Shown here: in pieces, positions 45,508 to 54,895 of the stretch
Position numbering within the stretch: position 1 is the stretch's first letter
Layout: each line of letters begins with the position of its first letter
NCBI RefSeq assembly: GCF_900163865.1
Contig: NZ_FUKU01000013.1
Coordinates: 1 to 64,000, forward strand
DNA: 64,000 bases
Direction: 5' to 3'
From: Sphingobacterium sp. JB170
GTDB taxonomy: Bacteria; Bacteroidota; Bacteroidia; Sphingobacteriales; Sphingobacteriaceae
Program-made: the position numbers and the translations under genes
The notes under the pieces: generated by a model
What the model was told of the DNA's origin: nothing
Database searches by the model: none
What the model saw: only the letters and a program-made list of their open reading frames with translations

Positions 45508-46326
45508 CTACTGTTCGTGTTTTTCTTCCCTGCGCTCATTAGCGGACTTATCTTCTGCCGATCCGGCCTTCCAGTAGGAAAATGCATAATATTGTTTTGG
45601 CCCCCAGCCTAGTGCTTGCTTGAAATAGCTGCGTATCGCTTTGACCGAACTATATTCGCACGCTATGTAAGCAAAGCTCTCCTTGTCCGCTGGAAGGGCA
45701 AGCTCTCGAACTGTCTGAGCCAGCTTGCTGCCTACCTGAGGGTTCGCGTTAATCAGCCACGTAATTTCAAAGCCCGGATGCACCAGCTCGGGGTGAATAT
45801 CATCTTGGCTAGGCACTTCAACTATACATCGTCCTTTGGCATCCCGTGGCAAGCTCTCCAGGATACAGCAAATAACCGGAATACCTGTTGCATCGCCTAC
45901 AAGCAAGAGCCAGCCCGTACCCTCTGGGTAATGTACTGTTGAACGTATCTTCATAGCGATCCCCAGTTCATCGCCCACCCTCGCGCTACGTGCCCAGGCC
46001 GAAGCCGGGCCGCCTTCACCATGGTCAACAAAATCGATGATCACCTCCCCCGACGCCGCGTCCATGCCACGGTGCGTATAGGTGCGCACGATAGGCTTTA
46101 TATTTTCGCCGGGCATCACCCATTCCCCTTTTTCCCCGTCAAAAATGGCAAATTCCACCTTCTTTTGCCCGGCAGGGGGGACAAAAATCTTGTTATTCGC
46201 TCCGGGACTACACTGCTCAAAGCCACTAGGCTCATCACTAGTAAGTTTCACGCGGATATAATGCGGAGTAATGCGGCTCGTGCTGCTCACCCTAAATACA
46301 TGTTTTGATATCGTTGGCTTTTCCAT
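45508..46326 (-). CDS. Siderophore-interacting protein (NADPH-dependent ferric-siderophore reductase)
   Basis: 272 residues. The FAD-binding barrel opens with VFRVSSTSRITPHYIRVKL and includes RTYTHRG (the FAD-binding R-x-Y-T/S motif) and DFVDHGEGGPASAWARSA. The C-terminal NAD(P) lobe has GWLLLVGDATGIPVICCILE and FAYIACEYSSVKAIRSYF, with the family tail KQYYAFSYWKAGSAED. It reduces Fe(III)-siderophore in the cytoplasm to release Fe(II). It is the last gene of the seven-gene iron operon, 9 bp after the binding-protein gene. Confidence 0.92.
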   Translation of the reverse strand: MEKPTISKHVFRVSSTSRITPHYIRVKLTSDEPSGFEQCSPGANNKIFVPPAGQKKVEFAIFDGEKGEWVMPGENIKPIVRTYTHRGMDAASGEVIIDFVDHGEGGPASAWARSARVGDELGIAMKIRSTVHYPEGTGWLLLVGDATGIPVICCILESLPRDAKGRCIVEVPSQDDIHPELVHPGFEITWLINANPQVGSKLAQTVRELALPADKESFAYIACEYSSVKAIRSYFKQALGWGPKQYYAFSYWKAGSAEDKSANERREEKHEQ

Positions 46327-46335
46327 CTTGGGGTA

Positions 46336-47298
46336 TTATATAAGTTCTAAAATATCGTCCACCATCAGCTCTACCGAGATCAGTCCACCGCCGGAAATAA
46401 ACCACACGTTGGGATCAAGGTAAAAAACCTTTCCGTTTCTATAAGCGGCAGTCTGCATGACGAGCTTGTTCTCGACCTCCTGCTTGTTGGCCACGCGGCC
46501 CAGCACCGCGGCATTCCTGTCGACAATAAAAAGGTAATCAGGATTCGCCTCGGCGATAAACTCCCCGGAGATGCGCTGTCCGTGAACCGACTCGTCATCA
46601 AAATCCAGCACCGGCTTGATGCCCAGCACGTCGTGAATAAACCCAAACCGCGACCCTTTACCAAAGGCGCTGAACTTCCCATTGTTATAGATGACAAACA
46701 TGGCCTTATTTTCATCGCTAGCGTAGCGCGAACGGGCCTGGCTAATTTTTGTTTGGAGTGCTGCAAGCTTTCCCAACGCCAGTTCCTTTTTCCCGTAGAT
46801 CCGCCCGATGAGCTCCACATTGCGTTGAAACGAAGGCAGGTAGTCCTTCGTGTCTGCGCCGATATATACGGTCGGCGCGATCTCACGTAGCTCCTCATAG
46901 AAACGCTCCTGGCGCACAGAAATAAATATAAGCTGCGGCTTTAAAGCCGCTATCGCCTCAAAATCGGGCTCAATGACCGAGCCCACGTCACCAATAGCCG
47001 CATCATCGCGCATATCCCCCAAATAATCAGGAAGAAACTTCTTGGGGATACCTAATGGCTTGACGCCTAGCGCGATCATCGTTTCGATGGCACCAATATC
47101 AAGGGCCACGGTGCGCTCGGGGTTCAATGGTACGCTAAGCTCGCCAAACTTATGCTGCACGGTAATCAATTCGCTCTCGGCATGAGCGCTGCTATCGCCC
47201 TTCGAATTCGAGCTCCCGCTACAGCCCACAAGGCTCATACTAACTACCGCGAGAATCGCTAAGCGGATCGTGAAATAAGTGGATATATTTATTTTCAT
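46336..47298 (-). CDS. Iron-siderophore ABC transporter substrate-binding lipoprotein
   Basis: 320 residues from the ATG at 47298 (MKINISTYFTIR); an upstream ATG at 47340 lies within the stop region of the ATPase gene and gives a poor leader. The lipobox is SLVGC. The mature protein is a type III siderophore-binding fold of the FatB/CeuA/YclQ group: ALDIGAIETMIALGVKPLGI, AIAALKPQLIFISVRQERFY, FGKGSRFGFIHDVLGIKP and the C-terminal FISGGGLISVELMVDDILEL. It delivers ferric siderophore to the permeases. CeuA/YclQ relatives prefer catecholates and petrobactin. Confidence 0.9.
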   Translation of the reverse strand: MKINISTYFTIRLAILAVVSMSLVGCSGSSNSKGDSSAHAESELITVQHKFGELSVPLNPERTVALDIGAIETMIALGVKPLGIPKKFLPDYLGDMRDDAAIGDVGSVIEPDFEAIAALKPQLIFISVRQERFYEELREIAPTVYIGADTKDYLPSFQRNVELIGRIYGKKELALGKLAALQTKISQARSRYASDENKAMFVIYNNGKFSAFGKGSRFGFIHDVLGIKPVLDFDDESVHGQRISGEFIAEANPDYLFIVDRNAAVLGRVANKQEVENKLVMQTAAYRNGKVFYLDPNVWFISGGGLISVELMVDDILELI

Positions 47299-47339
47299 CT
47301 TTTTATTTTTCTTTTTCCAGCAAGTACCCGCTAAAGGCA

Positions 47340-48122
47340 TTACAGATTAAAATAATTACAAATCTTCTTCCCGTTGCGCTCCAAGATATCAAAAGGAATA
47401 CCGAATATTTCCTGGAGCACCTGCGCATCGATTACTTTGCCTGCGGTATCATCATAGCGAATAACACCATCTTTGAGCGCTATTATACGGTCAGAATACT
47501 GCGCCGCGAAATTTATTTCATGTATCACGATCACCACCGTTTTACCTAGCTCATCCACCAAACGCCGCAGCGTCTTCATCACATGCACCGCATGCTTCAT
47601 GTCCAGGTTATTGAGCGGCTCATCAAGCAGAATATAATCTGTATCCTGGGCGATAATCATCGATATGAAAGCGCGCTGCCGCTGCCCGCCGCTAAGCTCA
47701 TCAATATAAGCATGCTGCAAGTCCTCGAGCTCAGAAAAAGCGATCGCCTCGCCCACTTTTTCCCAGTCCGCAGCATTCATCCTACCCTTGCTGTAGGGAA
47801 AGCGGCCAAAAGATACCAAATCGCGCACCGTAAGCTTCAGCTCCAGGTGGTTGGACTGCTTTAAAATTGATAGCTTTCTTGCCAGCTCACTGCTTTTATA
47901 ACGTGTGATATCCTTTTCGTAAAAGCTCACCCCACCGCCGTCCTGCTTGAGAAGGCGCGCCATAATCGACAGCAGTGTGCTCTTGCCTGCGCCATTAGGG
48001 CCAATCAGCGAAGTGATCTGACGCTCGGCAATGCTTCCGTGGATCCCATCAAGCACCACCTTCGCGCCATAACGCTTGCTTAAATCCGCAAACTTTAAGT
48101 GATCTTCTTTCTGCTTATCCAT
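47340..48122 (-). CDS. Iron-siderophore ABC transporter ATP-binding protein
   Basis: 260 residues. Walker A is IGPNGAGKST (about residue 37), the Q-loop is near ILKQSNHLELKLTVRDLV, the signature is LSGGQRQRAFIS, Walker B is YILLDEPLNNLD and the switch His is in VVIVIHEINFAAQYSD. This matches YclP/CeuD/FecE-type ATPases. Its start overlaps the permease gene by 28 bp. It powers import of the ferric siderophore through the two permeases. Confidence 0.94.
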   Translation of the reverse strand: MDKQKEDHLKFADLSKRYGAKVVLDGIHGSIAERQITSLIGPNGAGKSTLLSIMARLLKQDGGGVSFYEKDITRYKSSELARKLSILKQSNHLELKLTVRDLVSFGRFPYSKGRMNAADWEKVGEAIAFSELEDLQHAYIDELSGGQRQRAFISMIIAQDTDYILLDEPLNNLDMKHAVHVMKTLRRLVDELGKTVVIVIHEINFAAQYSDRIIALKDGVIRYDDTAGKVIDAQVLQEIFGIPFDILERNGKKICNYFNL

Positions 48123-49048
48123 AATAAGTACATAAAATATACGCCGCCAATAAAATTAATAATAATACTCACCGTGGTGGAAAAATCAAGGACATGTTCC
48201 ACCAGAAACTGTCCGAAAACTAAACACAGACAGGCTACCACGCTACAGATAACGAGCATATAGGCATGCCTTCTGGTGCGAAAAAGTTCGTACGTTAAGT
48301 TGCAGACTAAGATACCTAAAAAGATAATCGGCCCGACAAGTGCCGTGGAGACCGAGACCATCAGCGCAACGGCAAGCAGGAAATTGCGTACCATCTTATC
48401 ATAGTTCACTCCTAAGTTTATCGCGTGTTCCCGCCCCAAAGCCATTACATCCAGGGCACGGCGATGTACGCTTATATAGGCCACCGAAACAGCCATCGTC
48501 GCTGCTGCGATCGCCAGCAGCTTGGTATTCATCTTGGCAAATGAAACGAACATGAAGTTCTGCACAACCGAAAACTCATTGGGGTCCAGTAGCACGTGTA
48601 AGAACTGGCTGGTGGTCATAAAAAGTGTACCCAACACCATTCCTACAAGCAGCAGGAAATACATGTTACGCTTCCTGCCGGTAAACATCAATAAATATAT
48701 CGCCAGCGAGAAGCCGAGCATCAAGATTACCGCATACAGGAAGTTTTCCTGCTGTCCGATAACCTGGAACGCCCTATCGCCATATATAAATACGATCAGC
48801 GTCTGGAAAAGAACGAATACCGCCTCATAGCCCATCACCGATGGGGTGAGGATCCTGTTTCCGGTGATCGTCTGAAACACAATCGAGGAATAGGCGACAC
48901 TCACGCCCACCACCAGCATGCTGGCCAGTCGGATGCTCCGCTTATCGATTGCATAGCTACTAGAAAGATCTACATCGTACAGCATAAACAACCCTGTAGC
49001 CACCGCCAGCAGCATCAAAAGCATTATAAATTTTGGTAATGGCTTCAT
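48095..49048 (-). CDS. Iron-siderophore ABC transporter permease (YclO/CeuC-type)
   Basis: 317 residues with eight to ten hydrophobic segments of the FecCD family. Landmarks: SMLVVGVSVAYSSIVFQTI, TPSVMGYEAVFVLFQT, a mid-domain ALGREHAINLGVNYDKM (the coupling-helix region that touches the ATPase), TALVGPIIFLGILVCNL and the C-terminal IINFIGGVYFMYLLWIS. It pairs with the permease at 49045-50016; the two genes overlap by 4 bp (ATGA), so translation is coupled. Confidence 0.92.
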   Translation of the reverse strand: MKPLPKFIMLLMLLAVATGLFMLYDVDLSSSYAIDKRSIRLASMLVVGVSVAYSSIVFQTITGNRILTPSVMGYEAVFVLFQTLIVFIYGDRAFQVIGQQENFLYAVILMLGFSLAIYLLMFTGRKRNMYFLLLVGMVLGTLFMTTSQFLHVLLDPNEFSVVQNFMFVSFAKMNTKLLAIAAATMAVSVAYISVHRRALDVMALGREHAINLGVNYDKMVRNFLLAVALMVSVSTALVGPIIFLGILVCNLTYELFRTRRHAYMLVICSVVACLCLVFGQFLVEHVLDFSTTVSIIINFIGGVYFMYLLWISRKKIT

Positions 49049-50016
49049 CCGCGCGTTTGTTTTTTAAAGATCAACACTAAAAAGATGATGCCCCCAATTA
49101 TCCCTACAGTCATACCGATAGGCACTTCGTAGGGGTATACCAGCACCCGTCCGATCAGGTCGCAAATGAGCAAAAAAACTGCACCCACATACGCGATAAT
49201 CGGCAGATTCTTACGCAAGTTATCGCCAAACAGGATGACCACCATATTGGGAATAATTAACCCCAGAAACGGAATTGCGCCGACGGTAATCACCGAGGAG
49301 CTTACCACGATAGATACGGTAAAAAGGCCGATACACACCACACCATTGTACGATATACCCAAGTTGCGCGCGAAACTCTCACCCATTCCGGCAATCGTGA
49401 TGCGCTGGGCAAAAATAGAGATCAACAGCACCGCGGGCAGAATGATATATATCCCCTCATATTGCCCCTGCATGACCGAGGAGAAATCCCCAAGGAGCCA
49501 CTCCTGCGTATTTTGTACGATACCGTTTTTATACGCGAAGAAGGTTGAAATAGCGCTCAGGATACCGCTGAACATTAACCCCACGAGCGGAATAAAAATC
49601 GAGCTGCGAAGTTTGATCTTGCTGATAAACAAGATAAAAACAAAGGAAGTGACAAACGTGAATAGCACCGCGAGCACCATGCGCACCGAGAGCGAAGATT
49701 GCGGTAGTACCATTAGCGCCACCAGAATACCCATCTTGGCCGCTTCTAGTGCGCCAGAAGTTGTAGGCGAGACGAACCGGTTTTGAGAAAGCTGCTGCAA
49801 CACGAACCCCGCAATACTCATACCCGCACCAATAAGTATCAAGGCGACCGTGCGCGGCACCCTGCTGATCACAAACACAAGCAGCTGCTCGCTATCTGTC
49901 AATAACTCCCCCGCGCGAATATCTTTAACGCCTGTAAACAGGGACATCCACGACAGCAATAATATACCGATTATGGCACTGCACCACAATAGGTATCTAT
50001 TTTTTAAGAAGTTCAA
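49045..50016 (-). CDS. Iron-siderophore ABC transporter permease (YclN/CeuB-type)
   Basis: 323 residues, FecCD fold. Landmarks: VISRVPRTVALILIGAGMSI, LQQLSQNRFVSPTTSGALEA (FecCD signature), GMGESFARNLGISYNG (coupling helix), VGAIPFLGLIIPNMVVILFG and IPIGMTVGIIGGIIFLVLI. It forms the heterodimeric inner-membrane channel with the downstream permease. The gap to the upstream propeller gene is 142 bp and includes a weak hairpin, so expression may be tuned there. Confidence 0.92.
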   Translation of the reverse strand: MNFLKNRYLLWCSAIIGILLLSWMSLFTGVKDIRAGELLTDSEQLLVFVISRVPRTVALILIGAGMSIAGFVLQQLSQNRFVSPTTSGALEAAKMGILVALMVLPQSSLSVRMVLAVLFTFVTSFVFILFISKIKLRSSIFIPLVGLMFSGILSAISTFFAYKNGIVQNTQEWLLGDFSSVMQGQYEGIYIILPAVLLISIFAQRITIAGMGESFARNLGISYNGVVCIGLFTVSIVVSSSVITVGAIPFLGLIIPNMVVILFGDNLRKNLPIIAYVGAVFLLICDLIGRVLVYPYEVPIGMTVGIIGGIIFLVLIFKKQTRG

Positions 50017-50158
50017 TATCGCTAATTCTATCTAATTACAACAAGCCCAGCCCACTATAGCAGCGGGCCGGAATTCGTTAAAATTACACATTTTCATTTA
50101 CTAAGCTGTCCGGCACGCCAAATTTTGCACCTGCGGCAATCGCCTTCCCGGCACAGAC

Positions 50159-51208
50159 TTAGTTTATTTTGGTGATCGTATCTCCGTTCTTATCGATCAC
50201 AACCGGCTGCCCCTCTACGGGACGTCCACCGCCCGTTTTATTCACCACAAAAGCCTCACCCGTGGCAGGGTTTACCTTTACGTTGTTAGGTTTAGACCCT
50301 GTTGCCACGTCCGCCAGCACATGGTAGCCCGTGCCGTCAATAACGGTCGTCGTTCCGGTGCCCCTGTTTGCCGAGTAGATCCGGTTTTTTTGCGGGTCAA
50401 AGGCAATACCGATAGCACCATCACCCGTAGCGATACTTTTTATCAGCTTACCTTCTTTATCGAGCACTGTTACCGTACCGGATTTCTGGTTGGTAACAAA
50501 GAGGCGATCTTTGCCGTCACTAATAATATTCACGGGGGACTCCCCGCCGGAAGGAAACGATTTTTCTATCTTTTTATTCTTTAGGTCCACCACAGCAATC
50601 GAGTTATTACCCATCACCGTAACATATAGCTTGTCCGTACCGTTAAGAAAAGCCATGCCCGTAACCGTCTTACCTAAGTTTCCAATAGCCGCTACATACG
50701 TATTGGTTTTTCCGTCGATTACCCAAATATTACTCGGATCACCTACGTCCGTAATATACACCAAATTGTTCTGCTCATCGACAAGAACCTCTCTTGTATG
50801 CGACTTATCTGCTCCATTGGTAATTGTAGCAAGCAGCTTACCCGTATTTAAGTCCACAGCGCTAACTGAATTCGTACGTGTATTAGTGGTATAGGCAATA
50901 CCCGTTTTATTGTTTATGCCTATTCCAAATGGTGGATTTTCCTTCAGGCTGATGCTGTCAACGCGGGACAGATCAGCGGGATCAATCTTATAGATCGCGC
51001 CTCCCGGAGCTTTCCGAGAGCCCGCTCCAGTGACATAGATATATCCATCTTTCGCGTTTATAGCGGCCTCATAGATTCCTGTACCCGCAGGGGCCGAGCG
51101 CGCTGCTTGTTGTCCCATCGCCGATATCGAAAGGCCTAAAAATGCAGATGCCATCAGCATCGATTTGCCCGAAAAGGCCTTATTTCGTGTTAACCTGTTT
51201 AATCTCAT
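50159..51208 (-). CDS. YncE-type seven-bladed beta-propeller protein
   Basis: 349 residues from the ATG at 51208 (MRLNRLTRNKAFSG); the frame from 51292 would start inside the Fes-like gene. A signal peptide ends near SISAMGQQ. The rest is a series of about seven repeats of roughly 40 residues, each with strand patterns such as YIYVTGAGS, IAYTTNTRTNSVSAVDLNTG, LVYITDVGDPSNIWVIDGKT, LYVTVMGNNSIAVVDLKNKK, LFVTNQKSGTVTVLDKEGK and IYSANRGTGTTTVIDG. E. coli YncE is periplasmic and iron-repressed through Fur; its function is uncertain. Its place between the esterase and the permeases ties it to siderophore use here. Confidence 0.85.
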   Translation of the reverse strand: MRLNRLTRNKAFSGKSMLMASAFLGLSISAMGQQAARSAPAGTGIYEAAINAKDGYIYVTGAGSRKAPGGAIYKIDPADLSRVDSISLKENPPFGIGINNKTGIAYTTNTRTNSVSAVDLNTGKLLATITNGADKSHTREVLVDEQNNLVYITDVGDPSNIWVIDGKTNTYVAAIGNLGKTVTGMAFLNGTDKLYVTVMGNNSIAVVDLKNKKIEKSFPSGGESPVNIISDGKDRLFVTNQKSGTVTVLDKEGKLIKSIATGDGAIGIAFDPQKNRIYSANRGTGTTTVIDGTGYHVLADVATGSKPNNVKVNPATGEAFVVNKTGGGRPVEGQPVVIDKNGDTITKIN

Positions 51209-52346
51209 AGTTGTATTTTTGTGTTGTTTTAATTTTTCTTTGCCAATAGGTATAGAAGTTTCGGAAAGCTTGTTGCCAGTAAAGCGCGCCATGCTTGCCG
51301 TGAAAGTCGATATCCAGGTGCAACTTACCTTTAAAATGCCGCGAGAGCCAGCCGTGGTAATGAGTCAACTCAGCTGCCATATCGAGCCCGTCGAACCCTT
51401 GCTGCTTACGTCGTTCGAGCTGTCCGGTATACAGATAAATTTCTTGCTTGCCGCGCGTAGAAGTTTTGCTTGCGTGTACCCCGGATGTATATTGATAAAG
51501 CTGTTCGCTATCCATCCATATCGAAGGGGACAGAATGCCTGCCACGCCGAACACCTCGGGGTATTCGAGCGCGCCGTATAGGCTCAAAAGACCTCCCAGC
51601 GAGCTGCCAACGATCGCCGTCGTTTGCTCCCCGGCACGGGTGCGGTAGCAGGAATCCACGTGCGGCTTGAGTACTTCGACAATATCTTTTAAGTACTGCC
51701 AGCCTTTGGCATCTTGGCCGCTGACCATCATCTCCTTTTCGCGCTGCTGATAGCTCTGCGCGTGGTCAATGGCTACAATAATACTCGGGATCTGCGAAGC
51801 GTCAACCGTCTCATCCACCATCCACTCAATCGGTCCTGCCCGGCCCACAGAGGTCGCCTCATCAAAAAGATGCTGTCCATCATGCATATAAATAACCGGG
51901 TAATGGCCCCCGCTGGTCTGGTATTCTTTTGGCAGGTATATCCATACGCGGCGCGCAACAGCAAGACTAGGAAAATAAAATTCCTCATCCAGAATATGCA
52001 CCTGTGCGCTGGCAGTCGAATCAGGAAACAACTCGCGCCAGCTTTCAATGCTCATCTGCACAGAAGTATCGACATCAACATGCACGCTATGCGGCGCGCC
52101 GAGGCGTCCACCAGCTTGGCAAGCTAGCCTTCCAAAATCGCCGCGACTCAGCTTCAGCTCAAGCTCCCCGGCCGGCACATCCGAAAGAACAAAGCTACAG
52201 CGCTCTCCTTTAGGCGGAATAACGCCGATACAGATATGCTCAGAACGCCAGTTGTTGAAGCTTCCTGCTAAATAAAGCGGCTCGCCCACGAAGTGCTCAC
52301 TGCTATTTACAATATCAATATTTACCTGAAAAACTGCTTTGGACAT
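51180..52346 (-). CDS. Fes-like siderophore esterase (alpha/beta hydrolase)
   Basis: 388 residues from the ATG at 52346, chosen because GAGG lies 8 bases before it and the longer start (52376) would run into the Fur-like site. An N-terminal sandwich (about 1-110; PLYLAGSFNNWRSEH) precedes an esterase-D/enterochelin-esterase domain: PVIYMHDGQHLFDE, IVAIDHAQSYQQRE, the nucleophile GSSLGGLLSLY, LSPSIWMDSE, and a late DFHGKHGALYWQQ that supplies the His. It probably hydrolyses the ester backbone of a catecholate siderophore to free iron. It has no signal peptide. It overlaps the propeller gene by 29 bp. Confidence 0.85.
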   Translation of the reverse strand: MSKAVFQVNIDIVNSSEHFVGEPLYLAGSFNNWRSEHICIGVIPPKGERCSFVLSDVPAGELELKLSRGDFGRLACQAGGRLGAPHSVHVDVDTSVQMSIESWRELFPDSTASAQVHILDEEFYFPSLAVARRVWIYLPKEYQTSGGHYPVIYMHDGQHLFDEATSVGRAGPIEWMVDETVDASQIPSIIVAIDHAQSYQQREKEMMVSGQDAKGWQYLKDIVEVLKPHVDSCYRTRAGEQTTAIVGSSLGGLLSLYGALEYPEVFGVAGILSPSIWMDSEQLYQYTSGVHASKTSTRGKQEIYLYTGQLERRKQQGFDGLDMAAELTHYHGWLSRHFKGKLHLDIDFHGKHGALYWQQAFRNFYTYWQRKIKTTQKYNYEIKQVNTK

Positions 52347-52384
52347 ATTTGCAACCTCACTAACGCTATTGTTCAACAGCGCTA

Positions 52385-52403
52385 ATTTAGATAGATTCTA
52401 AAT
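52385..52403. promoter_or_regulatory. Fur-like inverted repeat between the divergent iron units
   Basis: ATTTAGATAGATTCTAAAT is a 7-5-7 perfect inverted repeat (ATTTAGA / TCTAAAT). It resembles the AT-rich boxes proposed for Fur in Bacteroidota. It lies 38 bp upstream of the receptor -7 box and 38 bp upstream of the esterase start, so one dimer could repress both directions. Confidence 0.6.
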
Positions 52404-52441
52404 AAATAACAAGCTTTATTTAATCTAATTATAATTTAAGC

Positions 52442-52449
52442 TATCTTTG
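52442..52449 (+). promoter_or_regulatory. TonB receptor -7 box
   Basis: TATCTTTG, an exact TAnnTTTG match, 22 bp before the receptor ATG at 52472. A clear -33 element was not resolved. Confidence 0.6.
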
Positions 52450-52471
52450 TAGCAAAATAAGACATGATTTA

Positions 52472-54868
52472 ATGGTACGCAAACCGGCTTTTTTATCTTT
52501 CTACCTACTTTTACTGTGCACATCGCTAGCTACTGCTCAGCAAGGGACCTGGGTCACCGTGCATATTGAGAATAACAGCACAGGCGAACCAGTAGGTTCC
52601 GCCACAGTGCAACTTGGTGAAACTACACGCAGTACCGCGAGTGACGGATCAGCAACATTTGAATCGATCCCTGCCGGACTGCACACCATTAAAGTATCCG
52701 CCGTAGGCTTCGTGGAATATACCGACAGCCTAACTAAATATGCCCGCGAAAACCTCCTACTCTCGATCCCGCTTTCGGCACGTGCCGAGCAAATAGAAAG
52801 CGTTACGGTCACCGGCAGCTCAGCGAATCAGAAAATAAAACAAGCACCAATTCGTAGCGTCTTTATCGACACGCGCGCCGTATCCAACCAGGCGGTCTCG
52901 CTGACCGAACTGATGAACCGGAGCACCGGGATTCGCGTACGTCAGAACGGCGGGATAGGGAGCCGTCCGGAAATATCGGTCAACGGTTTTCAAGGTAAGG
53001 CCATAAAATATTTTAAGGACGGAATTCCGATCGATTATCTTGGTGACGGCTATAACTTATCGGCGCTTCCTGTGGAGATGTTCGATCATATGGAGATATA
53101 CAAAGGGGTGCTTCCTGTTTCCTTAGGTGCCGACGCACTCGGTGGTGCACTAAATTTCGTGAGCGCAAATAAAAACATCAATGCTTTCCAAGGATACTAC
53201 GAAATAGGCTCCTTCTCCACCCACCGCCTTGGTGTACGAGCAAGCCGGGTGAGCAAAGACCAGAGATGGGGATACGGAGGTGAATTGTACGTTAACTACG
53301 CAAAGAATGATTACCAGGCGCTGGTCAGCGTTACCGACCCCCAGACCCGAAACACCTACCCCGAGCGGGTAAACCTTTTTAACAATGCTTATAAACACCT
53401 GTTAGCAGAAGCCTACCTAAGCATTAAAAACAGAACCTGGACCGATGAGCTTAAATTCACGCTCACGGGGTTTGGTCTGCTTAAAGAACAGCAACACCCG
53501 GCACTAATGACAACGCCGTACGGCGCGCTGCATTCCAAGCAGCATACCATCGCTCCTTCAGTACGTTACAAGCTCAACCTTCTCGATGAAAAACTGCGTA
53601 TCGACCACTTCAGCTCTTTTAACGTGCTGAAAAGCCAGCGCATTGACACACTAAAAGGCAGCTACGACTGGTTTGGAAACTTCACCCCGCGCGCTACGGT
53701 AGGCGAAAGCCGTCTGCCATCGGACTCTCGCGTGGACGAGCGCCAGTGGGTGAATCGCACGAATATAAGTTACCTGCTGAGCCCTTCGAGTAAACTTGAA
53801 TTTAATCACGTAGCAACCCACGCGAAGCGCAAGGGAGAAGATCCGCTGGGACCGACTCTGCAAGGAACAGACATCGATGTGCTCTCGCTAGCATCCAGCT
53901 ACAACAAGCAGGTATTCGGCCTATCCTGGGAACAGGCCCTTTTTGGGGATAAACTCGAAAATCAGCTGATGGGGAAATATTACGTATTTAGCTCCTCGGG
54001 CTACCAAAACACTTGGTTCTCGACCGATGTCACCGAAAATGACAAGCGATCGGTATCTGGAAACTACTGGGGCATCACCGAAGCCTTAAAATATAATCTC
54101 TCGCCCTCAACATTCATTCGTGGGTCGGTCGAATACGCCTACCGCCTGCCCGAGCGCGATGAACTATTTGGTAACAGCGTATTCGTCGTGCCTAATTTCG
54201 AGCTTACCCCAGAAAAAAGCTGGAACGTCAATCTCGGGCTCAGCACCAAGTCGGCGCCGAAACTAACAGCAGAAGTGAACGCTTTTTACCGAAACACCGA
54301 AGGGCTGATCTTATTGGTTCCCATACAGGCGCCAAATGCGCAGTATCAAAATCAAGAAAATGTGAGGGGCTATGGGCTAGACCTCGATCTTGTGTATCGA
54401 CTCACGCCAAACTACACAGTAAATGCAAACGCTACCTGGCAAGACCTGCGCCTATTTGGTATTTCCAGCGCGATCGATGCGTGGAAGAACGATGCGCGCC
54501 TGAGAAACACGCCCTATTTCTTTGCTAATGCTGGAGCCTCCGGAAAGTATGGCAACGTATTTGCTCAAAACGATAAGCTAAATATATTCGCGAATTATAA
54601 TTTCACGCGCGAATTCTACCTGGAAACGATCGATAAAGATCTAGAACCCGGAGGATTCCTCGGATTATCAGGAAGTGCGGACCTGAATTCAAGTTTAGTG
54701 ATTCCCAACCAGCATCTGCTGAGCGCGGGCGCCACGTATAACTTCTCGGGCGAGCACCTCACGTTGGGGGCCGAATGTAAAAACTTATTAAACAAAGATA
54801 TATACGATTATTACCGTGTGCCACGGCCAGGAAGAAGTTTTCACCTGAAGCTAAGCTACAAACTGTAA
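52472..54868 (+). CDS. TonB-dependent siderophore receptor (XusA-like)
   Basis: 798 residues. Signal peptide to about residue 22 (TSLATAQQ). A carboxypeptidase-like repeat follows (VHIENNSTGEPVGSATVQLG), then the plug (SVTVTGSSANQKIKQAPIRS, LTELMNRSTGIRVRQNGGIG, ISVNGFQGKAIKYFKDGIPI, MEIYKGVLPVSLGADALGGA) and a 22-strand barrel ending HLKLSYKL. It lacks the SusC insert and has no STN domain, so it is a classical receptor. It is transcribed divergently from the iron-uptake operon and followed by a DUF4374-type lipoprotein, the arrangement of the Bacteroides XusA-XusB pair. Confidence 0.88.
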   Translation: MVRKPAFLSFYLLLLCTSLATAQQGTWVTVHIENNSTGEPVGSATVQLGETTRSTASDGSATFESIPAGLHTIKVSAVGFVEYTDSLTKYARENLLLSIPLSARAEQIESVTVTGSSANQKIKQAPIRSVFIDTRAVSNQAVSLTELMNRSTGIRVRQNGGIGSRPEISVNGFQGKAIKYFKDGIPIDYLGDGYNLSALPVEMFDHMEIYKGVLPVSLGADALGGALNFVSANKNINAFQGYYEIGSFSTHRLGVRASRVSKDQRWGYGGELYVNYAKNDYQALVSVTDPQTRNTYPERVNLFNNAYKHLLAEAYLSIKNRTWTDELKFTLTGFGLLKEQQHPALMTTPYGALHSKQHTIAPSVRYKLNLLDEKLRIDHFSSFNVLKSQRIDTLKGSYDWFGNFTPRATVGESRLPSDSRVDERQWVNRTNISYLLSPSSKLEFNHVATHAKRKGEDPLGPTLQGTDIDVLSLASSYNKQVFGLSWEQALFGDKLENQLMGKYYVFSSSGYQNTWFSTDVTENDKRSVSGNYWGITEALKYNLSPSTFIRGSVEYAYRLPERDELFGNSVFVVPNFELTPEKSWNVNLGLSTKSAPKLTAEVNAFYRNTEGLILLVPIQAPNAQYQNQENVRGYGLDLDLVYRLTPNYTVNANATWQDLRLFGISSAIDAWKNDARLRNTPYFFANAGASGKYGNVFAQNDKLNIFANYNFTREFYLETIDKDLEPGGFLGLSGSADLNSSLVIPNQHLLSAGATYNFSGEHLTLGAECKNLLNKDIYDYYRVPRPGRSFHLKLSYKL

Positions 54869-54895
54869 ATAAATTAAAAACACAAACATAACGAT

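Noticed and set aside
52377..52471. Cobalamin riboswitch before the TonB receptor
   Set aside because: The gap is only 95 bp, AT-rich and without the B12-box GCCACTG; the operon content is siderophore-type.
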